Notes: a model not told the origin generated them from the sequence alone. 64,000 nucleotides of DNA from Bacteroidota bacterium (GCA_030147525.1 JASBVF010000056.1:1-64000); one strand, 5' to 3'. Shown: positions 1 through 8,788, counted from the first letter of the stretch. Made by a program: numbers and translations.

Positions 1-1
1 T

Positions 2-136
2 TTGGAGGGCATCAATTCAAAAATACAATTGGCTAAAAAGCGTGCAAGGGGTTATCGAAATCTCAACAATTTCATCAATATGATTTATTTCCTGTGCGGA
101 AAGCTAAAATTGACTTACCCACAGGTTTTCATATAG
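2..136 (+). pseudogene. Transposase C-terminal fragment (ISL3-like)
   Basis: Reading from base 2, 44 codons run to a TAG. They carry the pattern EGINSKIQLAKKRARGYRN followed by a short hydrophobic segment and CGKLKLTYP. This is the usual C-terminal end of ISL3-type DDE transposases as I remember them: an E, then NSKI, then a basic RARGYRN block. The start lies outside the window, so it cannot be told whether the upstream part is intact. The coding end is followed within a few bases by the tail of an unrelated secreted protein in another frame, which suggests the element landed inside or next to that gene. Confidence 0.6.
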
Positions 137-338
137 AACCAGTTTTTTTGTACAATCTAACAATTTGTTTACGGGTCTTGATGTGAAGCTCGTCGATAGG
201 ATGGGAAGAGTAGTGAAGAGCTGGCAGGGTATTTCAACCGGAGAAACGTTGTGGATAGATGAAGTAGGCGCCGGGCTTTATTTTGTACAGGTGTCATACG
301 AACGCAGATCGGTGGTAAAGCGGATTGTCATACATTAA
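114..338 (+). pseudogene. T9SS type A sorting-domain remnant
   Basis: An open frame without a good start ends at a TAA (336-338). Its last ~55 codons have the shape of a T9SS type A C-terminal domain: VKLVDRMGRVVKSW, then a turn, then GAGLYFVQVSYERRSVVKRI and a short tail. In the family this beta-sandwich directs export across the outer membrane and is then removed. Only the tail remains here. The frame is closed by stops just upstream, where the transposase end lies, so the rest of the cargo protein was probably lost or separated by the insertion sequence. Confidence 0.55.
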
Positions 339-351
339 ATAGCCTTTACAA

Positions 352-437
352 CCAGAGTAGGCGAGTTTGCAAGTAGGCCGGTAGGCAAACGCACTGATTT
401 TGTTCAAAACCAGGCACTTTCGCAAACCACATTACTT
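352..437 (+). promoter_or_regulatory. Upstream element, copy 1 (shared with 53211-53300)
   Basis: The 50 bases at 352-401 match the reverse complement of 53251-53300 at 45 of 50 positions (AGTAGGC/GTAGGC-rich core, ending CTGATTTT). A second block, TTTCGCAAACCAC at 418-430, is also shared. In both places the element lies just upstream of a gene for an exported protein and has the same orientation relative to that gene. It may be a regulatory element or a small dispersed repeat. Confidence 0.5.
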
Positions 438-552
438 TGGACATAATTTGGCCTTGGCCAATTGTATGAATTAAGGGGCCAGGAATATGTGTTGATATAT
501 TTTTCAATAATCTTCCTGGCTCCATCACTTCCAAATATTAAAAACCAATATC

Positions 553-2841
553 ATGAAACCGTTAACATTTCAACCAACGGGCATGCTGCTGCTATGCCTG
601 CTAACGAGCTTTTCAATTTCAGCCCAAAGCTATCAACCTGATACTTTGAAAATAAGCGGCAAGGCTCTATACACCGGCAGCGAGGTCATTGTCAGGTGGG
701 CGCCGCTTGATTTTGAAACCTGGCAATGGGGCGCTGAACATGGGTACCGGTTGGAACGAAGGACGGTGAAAGATAACGGCGTGGCTTTGAACATCGGTGA
801 CCAATTGCAGAGCATCGTTGTGCTGGATTCCCTGTTACTTCCGCTTCCGGAAGCGCAGTGGGAATCGATGGCAGATACCAATGCGATGGCAGGTGTGGCT
901 GCGGGTTTGCTTTACGGTGATAGCCTCGAAATTGTCAATTACGACAGTTTATCGTTTACGGACATGATAAACCTGACTGCGGAGCGTGAAAATCGCTTTG
1001 GATTCAGCCTGTTTGCGGCGGATAATTCATTGCCCGTGGCAAAGTCCATGGGGCTTGGTTATGAAGATTCAACGGTCAGTTCAGGCAAGGAATATGTTTA
1101 CACAATCAGCATCAATAACGCTGATTCCCTGACAGTAGTTAAAAAAGCTATCGTGGTAATCGCAACAAGTGGTAGTAATACTTTTCCCGCCCCGGTTGAG
1201 TTGAAAGCGATGCCAGGCGACAGAACTGTTGTGCTGAGTTGGAGCAAAACTGGCCTCGATGATATATACACAAGTTATTGTGTGGAGAAATCTTCCGATG
1301 GAGGCTCCACATTTCAACCTGCCCATGATCTCCCGCTGGTATTTTCAAGTTCGCTAACGGCCAATGCGGAAAATGCGCATTTCTACGATTCACTTGCTGC
1401 CAATGGTGTGACCTACGTTTACCGTGTAAAGGGAAAGTCGCCGTTCGGGATCATGGGACCCTATTCCGATACCGTGCATGTGAAAGGCGTACCCTCTCCA
1501 TTGGGAACCAATCCGGTGATTTTGAAAGTGACGGACGCAGTTACAGATGGCGATTTGAAGATAACATGGGATTTTCCATCGAACCTTGAAAGTAAAATCA
1601 CAGGCTTCGATATTTACCGGTCAAAAAACCTCGACAGCACGTTTGTGAAAATAAACCCAAATATGCTGGGCGTTTCGATCCGTGAGTTTACAGATACGGA
1701 GCCTTATCCGGTGAATTATTACAAGATAAAATCTGAGGATGAGAACGGATATGAACTTGCCTCCAATGTTTTGCTTGGGCAACCGAAAGATACCATTCCA
1801 CCTGCTCCTCCGTCAGGACTATCGGGTGTTTGCGATAAAAACGGTGTTGTGACGCTAACCTGGGCTAAAAATGCGGAAGCCGATCTGATGGGCTACCGGG
1901 TTTTTATGTCAAACAATCCGGACAGCCTGTTTCAGCAGGTGACCGGATCATGGGTTACCGATACGACTTTTAAATACACCATTAATCTGATGACCCTGAC
2001 CGAGCGAGTTTATTTCGCTTTGAAAGCCCTCGACTTGAGGCAAAATGCTTCCTTGCTATCGCCATCCTGTACGGTCGTCCGGCCAGACATTATCCCTCCG
2101 GCGCCACCGAACATAACAAATGTCCAGGCCGAACCGGGCAAAGTGCATTTTAACTGGGCGCTGAGCAGCAGCGGGGATGTGGTGTCTTACGAATTCCAAA
2201 GAAAACCCAACGGAAGACCAGGCTGGGAAGTCTTGTTGTCTTTTTATCCGGGTAATGCTGTCCGCAGCTTTACGGATTCAACGGCGTCTGTTCGAAACTG
2301 GTGGGATTACCGGCTGTTGGCAGTGGATGATGCCGGGTTGGTTTCCAGTTCCAAAGTAATCAAAGCCAAACCAGTGGATAATGGCGTCCGTGATTCTATC
2401 CAGAATTTCAGCGGACAGTTGACCGGCGCAGGAACGGATGCTGCACGTGTTTTACTGGAATGGGATTATTTCAAAGATCCGGACCTGGAAGGATTCCAGA
2501 TTTTCAGAGGGATTGATACGAATTCGATTCGCTCCTATCAATTCATCACGGCAGTGCAGGCAGGGCAGATGGCAGCCACCTATGGTTCATCCCTCACGTT
2601 TGCATTTGTGGATTATGACCTTGACTTCAGACAAGTGACGGTGCAGAATACTTACACCTCATCGTCAACGGTCAGTAATTCGGGCGGGAATCCCTCACAG
2701 GGAGTTTATGTAGCACCCATCAATCCGAATGTTCCGGTCAACCCTCAATCGGGTGTAACGCTGACCTACCAGGTGATGGCAAAGTTTGTTGACGGGGCAT
2801 TCTCACCTCTGTCTCAACCTGTGATCATTCAGATACAGTAG
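553..2841 (+). CDS. Secreted multi-domain fibronectin type III protein
   Basis: A 762-residue protein with a signal peptide (hydrophobic residues 9-22, probable cleavage after SISAQ). At least four fibronectin type III-like modules follow between about residues 205 and 610, recognisable by repeated W/L...YRV/Y..Y and PPAPP linkers before each module. The C-terminal ~140 residues are a further fibronectin-like segment with a Ser/Asn-rich linker. No T9SS sorting domain is visible at the C terminus, so export beyond the periplasm is unproven. No catalytic motif is seen. The likely role is a scaffold or adhesion protein at the cell surface. A shared element at 352-437 lies upstream. Confidence 0.7.
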   Translation: MKPLTFQPTGMLLLCLLTSFSISAQSYQPDTLKISGKALYTGSEVIVRWAPLDFETWQWGAEHGYRLERRTVKDNGVALNIGDQLQSIVVLDSLLLPLPEAQWESMADTNAMAGVAAGLLYGDSLEIVNYDSLSFTDMINLTAERENRFGFSLFAADNSLPVAKSMGLGYEDSTVSSGKEYVYTISINNADSLTVVKKAIVVIATSGSNTFPAPVELKAMPGDRTVVLSWSKTGLDDIYTSYCVEKSSDGGSTFQPAHDLPLVFSSSLTANAENAHFYDSLAANGVTYVYRVKGKSPFGIMGPYSDTVHVKGVPSPLGTNPVILKVTDAVTDGDLKITWDFPSNLESKITGFDIYRSKNLDSTFVKINPNMLGVSIREFTDTEPYPVNYYKIKSEDENGYELASNVLLGQPKDTIPPAPPSGLSGVCDKNGVVTLTWAKNAEADLMGYRVFMSNNPDSLFQQVTGSWVTDTTFKYTINLMTLTERVYFALKALDLRQNASLLSPSCTVVRPDIIPPAPPNITNVQAEPGKVHFNWALSSSGDVVSYEFQRKPNGRPGWEVLLSFYPGNAVRSFTDSTASVRNWWDYRLLAVDDAGLVSSSKVIKAKPVDNGVRDSIQNFSGQLTGAGTDAARVLLEWDYFKDPDLEGFQIFRGIDTNSIRSYQFITAVQAGQMAATYGSSLTFAFVDYDLDFRQVTVQNTYTSSSTVSNSGGNPSQGVYVAPINPNVPVNPQSGVTLTYQVMAKFVDGAFSPLSQPVIIQIQ

Positions 2842-2901
2842 AATGCGGTTGGGGGTATACACAGCTATTAAGCAGTTGTCTCCAATCAAAAAAAATTAAA
2901 A

Positions 2902-4581
2902 ATGGAAAGACCAAACCAATTTAAAGCCATTTTGATGTTCGGAGTAACCATTTTTATTACCAACATTTTGCACACCCAGAATAGTTGTTTCGAGCAATTA
3001 CAGGATGCCTCTGGATTTTCTTCATCGCAATTTCAAGTTGATTTGCTTGAAACAGCTTCATGCAGGCTTTTAGATAGCCTTCCAACAATTTACCAAGATT
3101 CATTCAAAATATTTGAATTCGGATTTTACCTGCACAACGAAGTAATGCAAGGAGGGATACCCGAAGTGTTCACACAAGTTAAAAGCACTGTGAGCCAGCA
3201 AAGCAAATATTATTTGCTGTTTGGAAAACAGTCTGATAAAAATGGAGTGCACACAAGGTTTTGGTTGGACTTGAACCTTCCAAATGAGGATATTTTCTAT
3301 TGCATTGACCAATTGTCTGCAACCCTAAGAAGTGAACTGATACAGAAATTCGAATTGATAGCCAACGCAATTCACCTATCTAACGATAAGTCGCCCTATA
3401 GTTATCATTTAGCAGAAAAAGGGACCATAGATTCCCTAATCAACTATGTTTCTGACCTTAAACAATGTTGCCTTGGTCAACAAAGGCAGCAAAGGTCAGC
3501 TTCTGGATGCACACCCTGTGCCTTCAGCAAATCACAGTTTGAGGCATTGCTCGTTAACGAAGGGCTTTTGGACATGGAAGTAAAAAGCATTATTGACGAA
3601 TCGCAACAAGCTGTAGGGGCAGAAGAAGTCGGCTTCAAAATCGAAATTAATGGAGAAATGATCGATTTGGATGAAGCCATTGATTCACTCAAAGCAAAAA
3701 TACATGCTTCCTTCTCCAATGTTTCCATAAAAGTTTATCCCTTCAATTATGGCCAACAGTGTTCAAACTTTACGGGATTGAAAAATCAGTTCCTCACCGA
3801 AAATGTTGATTTGGGGATACTAATTGGGGTTATTGGAAACAGTGATGGGAGCGGGACTGTTTATTGGCAGATGGTAAGTAAAGAATCAACAGTGCCAGAG
3901 CCTGTTCCATTCACCTCAGACTCTTGTTATTATTTTGATTCAAATAATTTATTTGTGAGAACGGAAACATGTAATGGAGGCCCTCGGGGAGTAATAGAAA
4001 ACATGAACAAGCAAGGGTTTAATTATGAGTTTACTTTTGCTGACCCTGAGACTACGCCATTAACTTTAACCACAGATTCTGTTTTTGATGGTAATGGGGC
4101 ACCGATTTTTTTCAATGGAACTCTTGAGCCATTAACGAATCGAATTTTGTCAATGACTAAACCTATGATTTGGTCGAGATTGGCATTGGGGACAGCATTT
4201 GAACCGAAATCTTTTGCTCCGTGGGCATTATATGTTGGTAGCTCTGGATGGTCTGCTCCTTTTGATTTTTCTCAAAAAGATTTTTTCTGGGAAAGAAGAA
4301 ATTACTTATTTATTACAGATGTTAGGACGGAAAGTGGAACTTTTTTAGTTGTAGCCCATAATTTTAGAAATATGGGGAATTTTTTGTGGGGAGCTTCAAC
4401 CTACATAATGGGAGTCCCGGAATGGCTATCATTAACAGGAGCTCATCTAAACAATTTAAATACAGACGGAGGTTGGGATGCTCCAGACGACCAATATTCG
4501 ATAAAGTTAGGTAGATATTACGCAAAGCGAATGGGATGGAAAACAGTTTATGCCGGGCGAAACAATATTTTTAGAAACTAA
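2902..4581 (+). CDS. Secreted protein with type 44-like polymorphic toxin domain
   Basis: A 559-residue protein with an N-terminal hydrophobic export signal (about residues 8-25). The middle region has no family I recognise; residues ~150-300 include Cys-containing stretches such as SGCTPCAF. The C-terminal ~150 residues resemble the polymorphic toxin type 44 domain. WALYVGSSGWSAPFDFSQ is followed by NMGNFLWGASTYIMGVPEW, an LTGAHL segment, then GWDAPDDQYSIKLGRYYAK, matching the family's W-D-F, GNF.YG and DDP.DQ..I..G..YY signatures. A small AT-rich lipoprotein gene follows after 11 bp, as expected for an immunity partner. The toxin mechanism cannot be read from the sequence. The gene is visibly more AT-rich than its neighbours, suggesting transfer. 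Confidence 0.6.
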   Translation: MERPNQFKAILMFGVTIFITNILHTQNSCFEQLQDASGFSSSQFQVDLLETASCRLLDSLPTIYQDSFKIFEFGFYLHNEVMQGGIPEVFTQVKSTVSQQSKYYLLFGKQSDKNGVHTRFWLDLNLPNEDIFYCIDQLSATLRSELIQKFELIANAIHLSNDKSPYSYHLAEKGTIDSLINYVSDLKQCCLGQQRQQRSASGCTPCAFSKSQFEALLVNEGLLDMEVKSIIDESQQAVGAEEVGFKIEINGEMIDLDEAIDSLKAKIHASFSNVSIKVYPFNYGQQCSNFTGLKNQFLTENVDLGILIGVIGNSDGSGTVYWQMVSKESTVPEPVPFTSDSCYYFDSNNLFVRTETCNGGPRGVIENMNKQGFNYEFTFADPETTPLTLTTDSVFDGNGAPIFFNGTLEPLTNRILSMTKPMIWSRLALGTAFEPKSFAPWALYVGSSGWSAPFDFSQKDFFWERRNYLFITDVRTESGTFLVVAHNFRNMGNFLWGASTYIMGVPEWLSLTGAHLNNLNTDGGWDAPDDQYSIKLGRYYAKRMGWKTVYAGRNNIFRN

Positions 4582-4592
4582 AAAAATAAACC

Positions 4593-5084
4593 ATGAAAAA
4601 AATAATAATTGCGATAATATTTTTCGCATTATTCAATTCATGTGATGATAATATTGAAAAAGACGTTAAAAAAAGAATTTCAGTTATAGAAAGTCTTGAT
4701 TCAGCAACCTTCAGCGGATATCAGATATTTGTAATTAGAGGAGATGTCAAAAATCCTAATTTTGCTGTTTACAGAAAGGATGAAAAAAAAGAGTATGCTG
4801 TGTTTAGCATAAGTCCAGAAATTAAGATTGAGAAGAACTTCAGTGGTGATTCGATAGATATATTTTTTGTAGAGGAATTTGAAAAACTTGATTGCATAAA
4901 CTTTCAATATAGCCAAGAGTTTATAAGGGTTGATTTTTTACATAAGCAGGGAATTCTTGGCAAAAAGGAAAAGGTGATATTATTTAAAGGTGATATTCCT
5001 AAGTATCAAAACTTTCTCTTAGAGGAATCAATTGTTAAGGAGTTACCCAAAGGATGGAAATACTTAGTCATACCTATAAAGTAG
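4593..5084 (+). CDS. Small AT-rich lipoprotein, candidate immunity protein
   Basis: A 163-residue protein beginning MKKIIIAIIFFALFNSCDD, a typical lipoprotein signal with Cys at 17. It would therefore sit in the periplasm, anchored to a membrane. The rest is a short alpha/beta-looking domain with no family I can name. It starts 11 bp after the toxin-like gene on the same strand and is strongly AT-rich (runs of AAAAAATAATAATT), a composition typical of immunity genes acquired with their toxin. Assignment as immunity protein is by position, size and location only. Confidence 0.45.
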   Translation: MKKIIIAIIFFALFNSCDDNIEKDVKKRISVIESLDSATFSGYQIFVIRGDVKNPNFAVYRKDEKKEYAVFSISPEIKIEKNFSGDSIDIFFVEEFEKLDCINFQYSQEFIRVDFLHKQGILGKKEKVILFKGDIPKYQNFLLEESIVKELPKGWKYLVIPIK

Positions 5085-5172
5085 AAAATGACTTGAGACA
5101 ACACTGCATATAACCCGCTTTCCCTAATGCCCTAACTGGGCAAACAAGGTAAATACGAGCCAATAACCTTTG

Positions 5173-5250
5173 CCAAGATGAGAAAGTTGAGAAAATGAGA
5201 AAAGTGAGAATTTTCTCAACTTTCTCATTTTCTCAACTTTCTCATCTTGG
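5173..5250. repeat. Long hairpin of 8-9 bp TGAGAAAR units
   Basis: A near-perfect inverted repeat of about 78 bp. Each arm is a run of four TGAGAAA(A/G) units and the outer ends are CCAAGATG/CATCTTGG. It overlaps the 3' end of the minus-strand gene, so the last codons (KMRKLRK) and the TGA stop of the 802-residue protein are read from the hairpin arm. The architecture matches the GTRAATTR hairpins of the rnf region although the unit sequence differs. Confidence 0.8.
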
Positions 5251-7633
5251 TATAAACGCCGTGTTGCGTGCACTCCAGGTAGCTGCCGGTCAGAGACTCT
5301 AACATTCGGTCCACGGTGGCCCTGCTGAGGTCGAATGTGATGCCAGCCTCTATGGCTTCTTTTCTCCGGAACTCATTCGGAAGACTTTCGACGAACAGGC
5401 GCTTGTTATTGGGCAAGTTGTTGAACGCCGACACCGCCTCTCTCGGCAATTTTTCAAACAAAAACATCGCATGTTGCAGGTAGGCTTCCACCAGGTGGGT
5501 GGCAGTCTGAAAATCCACGTCATCGCAGGTGACGGTGGGCGAGGCGTCCGCATTTTCAAAACGCCGGCAGGCGGTAAGCGTCATCGCGATGCGGAAGAGG
5601 ATGGCGCCGAGGCGCTTGATGCTGGACAGGCTTTCCGTGCCGAAAAAGGCATTGGTTTCCTGCAGCAGTTGGCCGAAGCGCTGGTTGAGTATTTGCCAGT
5701 GCGTTTTTTCAAACTGAAACTGGGCGGGATTTTCAGCAGTGAAACGGTGGATTTCGAGGACAACCTCTGAAAGTTTGGTGAAATGCTCGGTTAAGTTGAT
5801 ACCACCGGTGGAAGGGGAAACATCCCGCCAGTTGGGTTCGACGGCGTAGCAGTAGAACAGAAAGCGGCTAAAAAGTCCGTCCTCGACGGAAGGGATAAGT
5901 TTGAGGATTTGGTTGGGCGTTCCGCTGATGGCCACGCTGAGACGGGGTTGGTCAATTTCAAAAAACTCCTGGCTGCCCTTGCGGGAGTAGCTGATTTTTT
6001 CAAAATGAAATGCTTTGCGGAGCAGATCGGAATAGCCTCCCCAGTCCTGTTTGAGGACGTTGCCGAGGGTGTCGGCTTCGGTCTCGCACATGATGCCGGT
6101 GCCGCCGGTGTCACGCAGGTGCTTGATAACCATAGCGGAGGAGGAGTTGGCGGGGATGAAGAGGACTTTGAAGGGCGGTTTTTCAGGTTCTTCCGGCAGA
6201 GTTTTGCCCCGTTTGTAGTTGGACATGAGGAGTTTGTAGTCGGCGAGTTCCTGGCGGTACTGCTGCATGGCGGTGTTGTTTTCTTCGAGCAGGGTTTTGT
6301 GGACGGCGTCGCCGAGTTGCTTGGCGAAGGTGAGGGCAGATTTGCCGCTGGCGGCGGGGGCGATGATGAAAGCGAAGAGATTCGGGTAGGTGGTGCGACG
6401 GTCGTACACGCCCTCGATGCCGGTGAGGCAGCCGGAAAGGACGGCGAGTGCACCGGTGAGGAAGACGTCCCGTTCACGGGGATCGTCGAAGGCTTGGCAG
6501 CCTTCCAGGAGCGGGGAGGGGAGGTTGGGGAAGATTTGGGAGTCGAGGAGCGGGGTTGTTAATAAGAGGTCATTTAAGTCGGCCTCCCCCCGACCCCCTC
6601 CCGGTGGAGGGGGAGTTGGGGCATCGTTGTTCGGTTGGGATGGAACGGGTTCCCTGTGGGGATGACAAGCAGCGGTGGCATGTTCAGCGGCGTGGTGCTT
6701 GTAGGCGCTACTGATGGTTTGGCGGACTTCCCGGTCATCGAGGTCGTTGAAATGGCTTTGGGCGAAGGAGAGGGTTTCGGCTTCGGGGATGCCGGCACGG
6801 TTTGCGTTGCTGGATAAGAGGTAGAGGAAATTGTTGCGGTTGCCGGGGGTGTAGGTGGATTGGGATTCGGTTTGACCGAGGATGGTCGTTAGCTGTTGGC
6901 CATTGGCTGTTGACCGATTGTTTTCACTTTTAACGTGGACGGGTCCTCTTCGAGGATGACAAGCACTTTGGGATGGAACGGGTTCCCTTCGGGAATGAGA
7001 AACACATTTGGCGTGGACGGGTCCCGACTTAAGGTCGGGATGAAAAGAGAGGAGGACGGGAAAAACTTCCTTGCTGGGGTCGTACCAAGCGTCCGGATCG
7101 TGGGAGAGGAAGCAGAGGCGGGTGATGTCTTTGCCGGAGTGGTCAAGGCCACACCCCCCTTTGATTCCCCCCTGAAGGGTGGAAAGCAGGTCGGAGTAGT
7201 ATTTGGTGACCTGGTGGAAGGCTTCGATGTGGTGATTCTGGTCGCTTTCCACCTGGACGATGATTTTGTAGCCGTTGCCGCTGGGAGAGGTGAAGCCGGC
7301 AAGGGCGAATCGGTCCTGCTGGGCTTCAGATTTCAGATTTTCAAGCTGGGTGGGTTCGAGTTTGTCAAAATCGAGGATGAGGAATTGGGTGTATTCTACC
7401 AGATGTTCGAGGGTGCGACCGCCGTTGAAGTGACCGGAAGGGGTGAAAGCGGGAAGTTGTTTTTTCAGGTTGTTGGCCTGTTTGTCTTTTCCAATGCCCA
7501 CCAAATGGCGGATCCGGGCAACCGGGTCTTTGAAGTGATTGCCCTGGATCGCCTGGATCAGTTGTTCGAGGGTGCGATGCCCGGCGACTTTGTTGAAGTG
7601 GTAGAAGAGGGTCAGTTTGCGGTCGTTGGACAT
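5225..7633 (-). CDS. BT4734-like / DUF3987 mobile-element protein
   Basis: An 802-residue protein of the Bacteroidota mobile-element type. Residues ~20-190 are a BT4734-like (VirE_N) domain, with LILDFDK, LAGFTSPSGNGYKIIVQV and DITRLCFLSHDPDAWY. Residues ~360-790 are a DUF3987 domain with a Walker A-like loop (APAASGKSAL). Family members accompany integrases and are thought to act in element replication or transfer, by analogy with primase/helicase proteins. The linker (~200-350) is built of repeated short units, SRREPVPSQ, HPRRGPVHVK and HPHREPVPSQ, encoded by inserted palindromic DNA repeats. The extreme C terminus is read from a hairpin repeat. The gene lies 6 bp downstream of a second BT4734-like gene, so the two are probably co-transcribed. 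Confidence 0.75.
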   Translation of the reverse strand: MSNDRKLTLFYHFNKVAGHRTLEQLIQAIQGNHFKDPVARIRHLVGIGKDKQANNLKKQLPAFTPSGHFNGGRTLEHLVEYTQFLILDFDKLEPTQLENLKSEAQQDRFALAGFTSPSGNGYKIIVQVESDQNHHIEAFHQVTKYYSDLLSTLQGGIKGGCGLDHSGKDITRLCFLSHDPDAWYDPSKEVFPVLLSFHPDLKSGPVHAKCVSHSRREPVPSQSACHPRRGPVHVKSENNRSTANGQQLTTILGQTESQSTYTPGNRNNFLYLLSSNANRAGIPEAETLSFAQSHFNDLDDREVRQTISSAYKHHAAEHATAACHPHREPVPSQPNNDAPTPPPPGGGRGEADLNDLLLTTPLLDSQIFPNLPSPLLEGCQAFDDPRERDVFLTGALAVLSGCLTGIEGVYDRRTTYPNLFAFIIAPAASGKSALTFAKQLGDAVHKTLLEENNTAMQQYRQELADYKLLMSNYKRGKTLPEEPEKPPFKVLFIPANSSSAMVIKHLRDTGGTGIMCETEADTLGNVLKQDWGGYSDLLRKAFHFEKISYSRKGSQEFFEIDQPRLSVAISGTPNQILKLIPSVEDGLFSRFLFYCYAVEPNWRDVSPSTGGINLTEHFTKLSEVVLEIHRFTAENPAQFQFEKTHWQILNQRFGQLLQETNAFFGTESLSSIKRLGAILFRIAMTLTACRRFENADASPTVTCDDVDFQTATHLVEAYLQHAMFLFEKLPREAVSAFNNLPNNKRLFVESLPNEFRRKEAIEAGITFDLSRATVDRMLESLTGSYLECTQHGVYTKMRKLRK
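6593..7045. repeat. Cluster of short hairpin + ATGACAAG units inside a gene
   Basis: Within the 802-residue gene, several short stem-loops are each followed by a GGATGACAAG- or GGAATGAG-like tail: GGTTCCCTGTGGGGATGAC near 6647, TCCTCTTCGAGGATGACAAG near 6942, GGTTCCCTTCGGGAATGAG near 6981, and TCCCGACTTAAGGTCGGGAT near 7021. The TTGGCCATTGGCTGTTG unit near 6897 also occurs at 16633-16745. All are in frame and lengthen the linker between the two domains. Confidence 0.65.
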
Positions 7634-7639
7634 TGGTCA

Positions 7640-8314
7640 TCAGTTGAAATGGATGGTTGGGAAACATGCAGACAAGGGAACCGGCGAGGCGTTCGATGGC
7701 GGAACGTCTTCGGGAATGAGCGACTCCATGAGGTCTTTTAAAAATGGCGGTTCGGGTGGCGGTGCGTAAAGAGAAGCCAAGAAGCTGGAAGCTCCGGGAT
7801 TGTAGTAGGCCTCCGGGTCGAAGGACATTTTGTTCAGCCAAAAGGGGTAGTCATGTTCCAAGCTCATTGTGACCGGTAGCAGGATTTCGTAATACTCCAC
7901 CAGCTCGTGAAAATGGAACCGGTAATTGTTAATGCTGCCACCGGTGCGAACGATGATTTGAAGCTGGTCGCCGGTGACGTTTTGAAAACAGGCCAGCGTG
8001 AGCGGGTCGTTTTCAACGATCAGGCGAACTTCTGAAAGCAAATCAGGAGGCATGTGCTCAGTTTCGAGCAGGACGCAACCGCTGAAGCTGACCAACCGGC
8101 TCGGCCGAAAGGAACTTTTAAAATGTCCTGCGGGAGAGTAGGATGGAATGTTGCCGAGCGCTTCCCGGAAGCGTTTTCCTTCGGCTTGCCGGTAATGCTG
8201 GCGGGCCAGGGTGACGACTTCCTTGTAAGTGCCGGTTTTGATGTGCCGGACGATGTTGGGCAGGGGCAGACAATAAGCTGCCTGCCTTCCGGATGGAAAG
8301 ACAGAGATGATCAT
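7640..8314 (-). CDS. BT4734-like (VirE_N-type) domain protein
   Basis: A 224-residue protein that resembles the N-terminal domain of the 802-residue neighbour. Shared features are an IPSYSPAGHF segment (compare LPAFTPSGHF), a QLQIIVR strand at the position of YKIIVQV, a HELVEYYE helix and a DPEAYYNP motif matching DPDAWYDP. The acidic LDFDK strand is replaced by CVLLETE, so it is a diverged stand-alone copy. It probably works with, or arose by duplication of, the BT4734 part of the downstream gene. Mobile elements of this group often carry such pairs. Confidence 0.6.
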   Translation of the reverse strand: MIISVFPSGRQAAYCLPLPNIVRHIKTGTYKEVVTLARQHYRQAEGKRFREALGNIPSYSPAGHFKSSFRPSRLVSFSGCVLLETEHMPPDLLSEVRLIVENDPLTLACFQNVTGDQLQIIVRTGGSINNYRFHFHELVEYYEILLPVTMSLEHDYPFWLNKMSFDPEAYYNPGASSFLASLYAPPPEPPFLKDLMESLIPEDVPPSNASPVPLSACFPTIHFN

Positions 8315-8412
8315 GACTTGAAAAATTTAATGGTGAAAGAGGAATTCGACGTTGTTCGTTGCTGGTTGTTCGTTCGAGACGTTGCAGATCCGCTACGAGG
8401 ATGACAACCGGC

Positions 8413-8700
8413 TCAGAACTTCTCCGTTTTGAAAGCTTTTTTGTGATGTTTTTCGATGAACTCCTCGACGTCGGAGATTTTGTAGTAGATTTTTTTACCG
8501 ATCTGGGAGAAGGAGATGAGTCCTTCGTCCCGCCAGGTCTGGGCGGTGCGGGGGGAGACTTTCATCATGCGAATAAAATCGGAGTTGTCGAGGTACTGCT
8601 CGGAGAAGGACTTTTGAGGGTCTTTGAGCGTCTGCTTGATTTCTTCGAGGTGGTTGACAAGGTCCTCGTATTGAGTTTGGGTTAAAATAACTGCGTTCAT
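8413..8700 (-). CDS. Excisionase-like helix-turn-helix protein
   Basis: A 95-residue protein. A predicted coiled N-terminal helix (residues 5-35) is followed by a MerR/excisionase-type HTH_17 domain: DFIRMMKVSPRTAQTWRDEG, then the wing ISFSQIGKKIYYKISDVEEF. In Bacteroidota elements such proteins lie next to the integrase and act as recombination directionality factors or repressors. Two identical 17-bp palindromes lie just upstream (8772-8788 and 8833-8849), between this gene and the integrase gene, and are natural candidate binding sites. Confidence 0.75.
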   Translation of the reverse strand: MNAVILTQTQYEDLVNHLEEIKQTLKDPQKSFSEQYLDNSDFIRMMKVSPRTAQTWRDEGLISFSQIGKKIYYKISDVEEFIEKHHKKAFKTEKF

Positions 8701-8771
8701 TGAACTATAAGTTTAATCATAGGAAGTTTAATAGCGTATTGTGGAGCCAAAGATAATGGAAAGGATAAAAT

Positions 8772-8788
8772 AAAAACAAATTGTTTTT
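8772..8788. promoter_or_regulatory. 17-bp palindrome, copy 1
   Basis: AAAAACAAATTGTTTTT is a near-perfect palindrome, repeated identically 61 bp away at 8833-8849. Both copies lie between the integrase stop and the start of the excisionase-like gene. This is a candidate operator or recombination accessory site. Confidence 0.5.

Noticed and set aside
448-461. Palindrome TTGGCCTTGGCCAA upstream of the fibronectin III gene as an operator
   Set aside because: Too short and isolated; no second copy near a related promoter was noticed.
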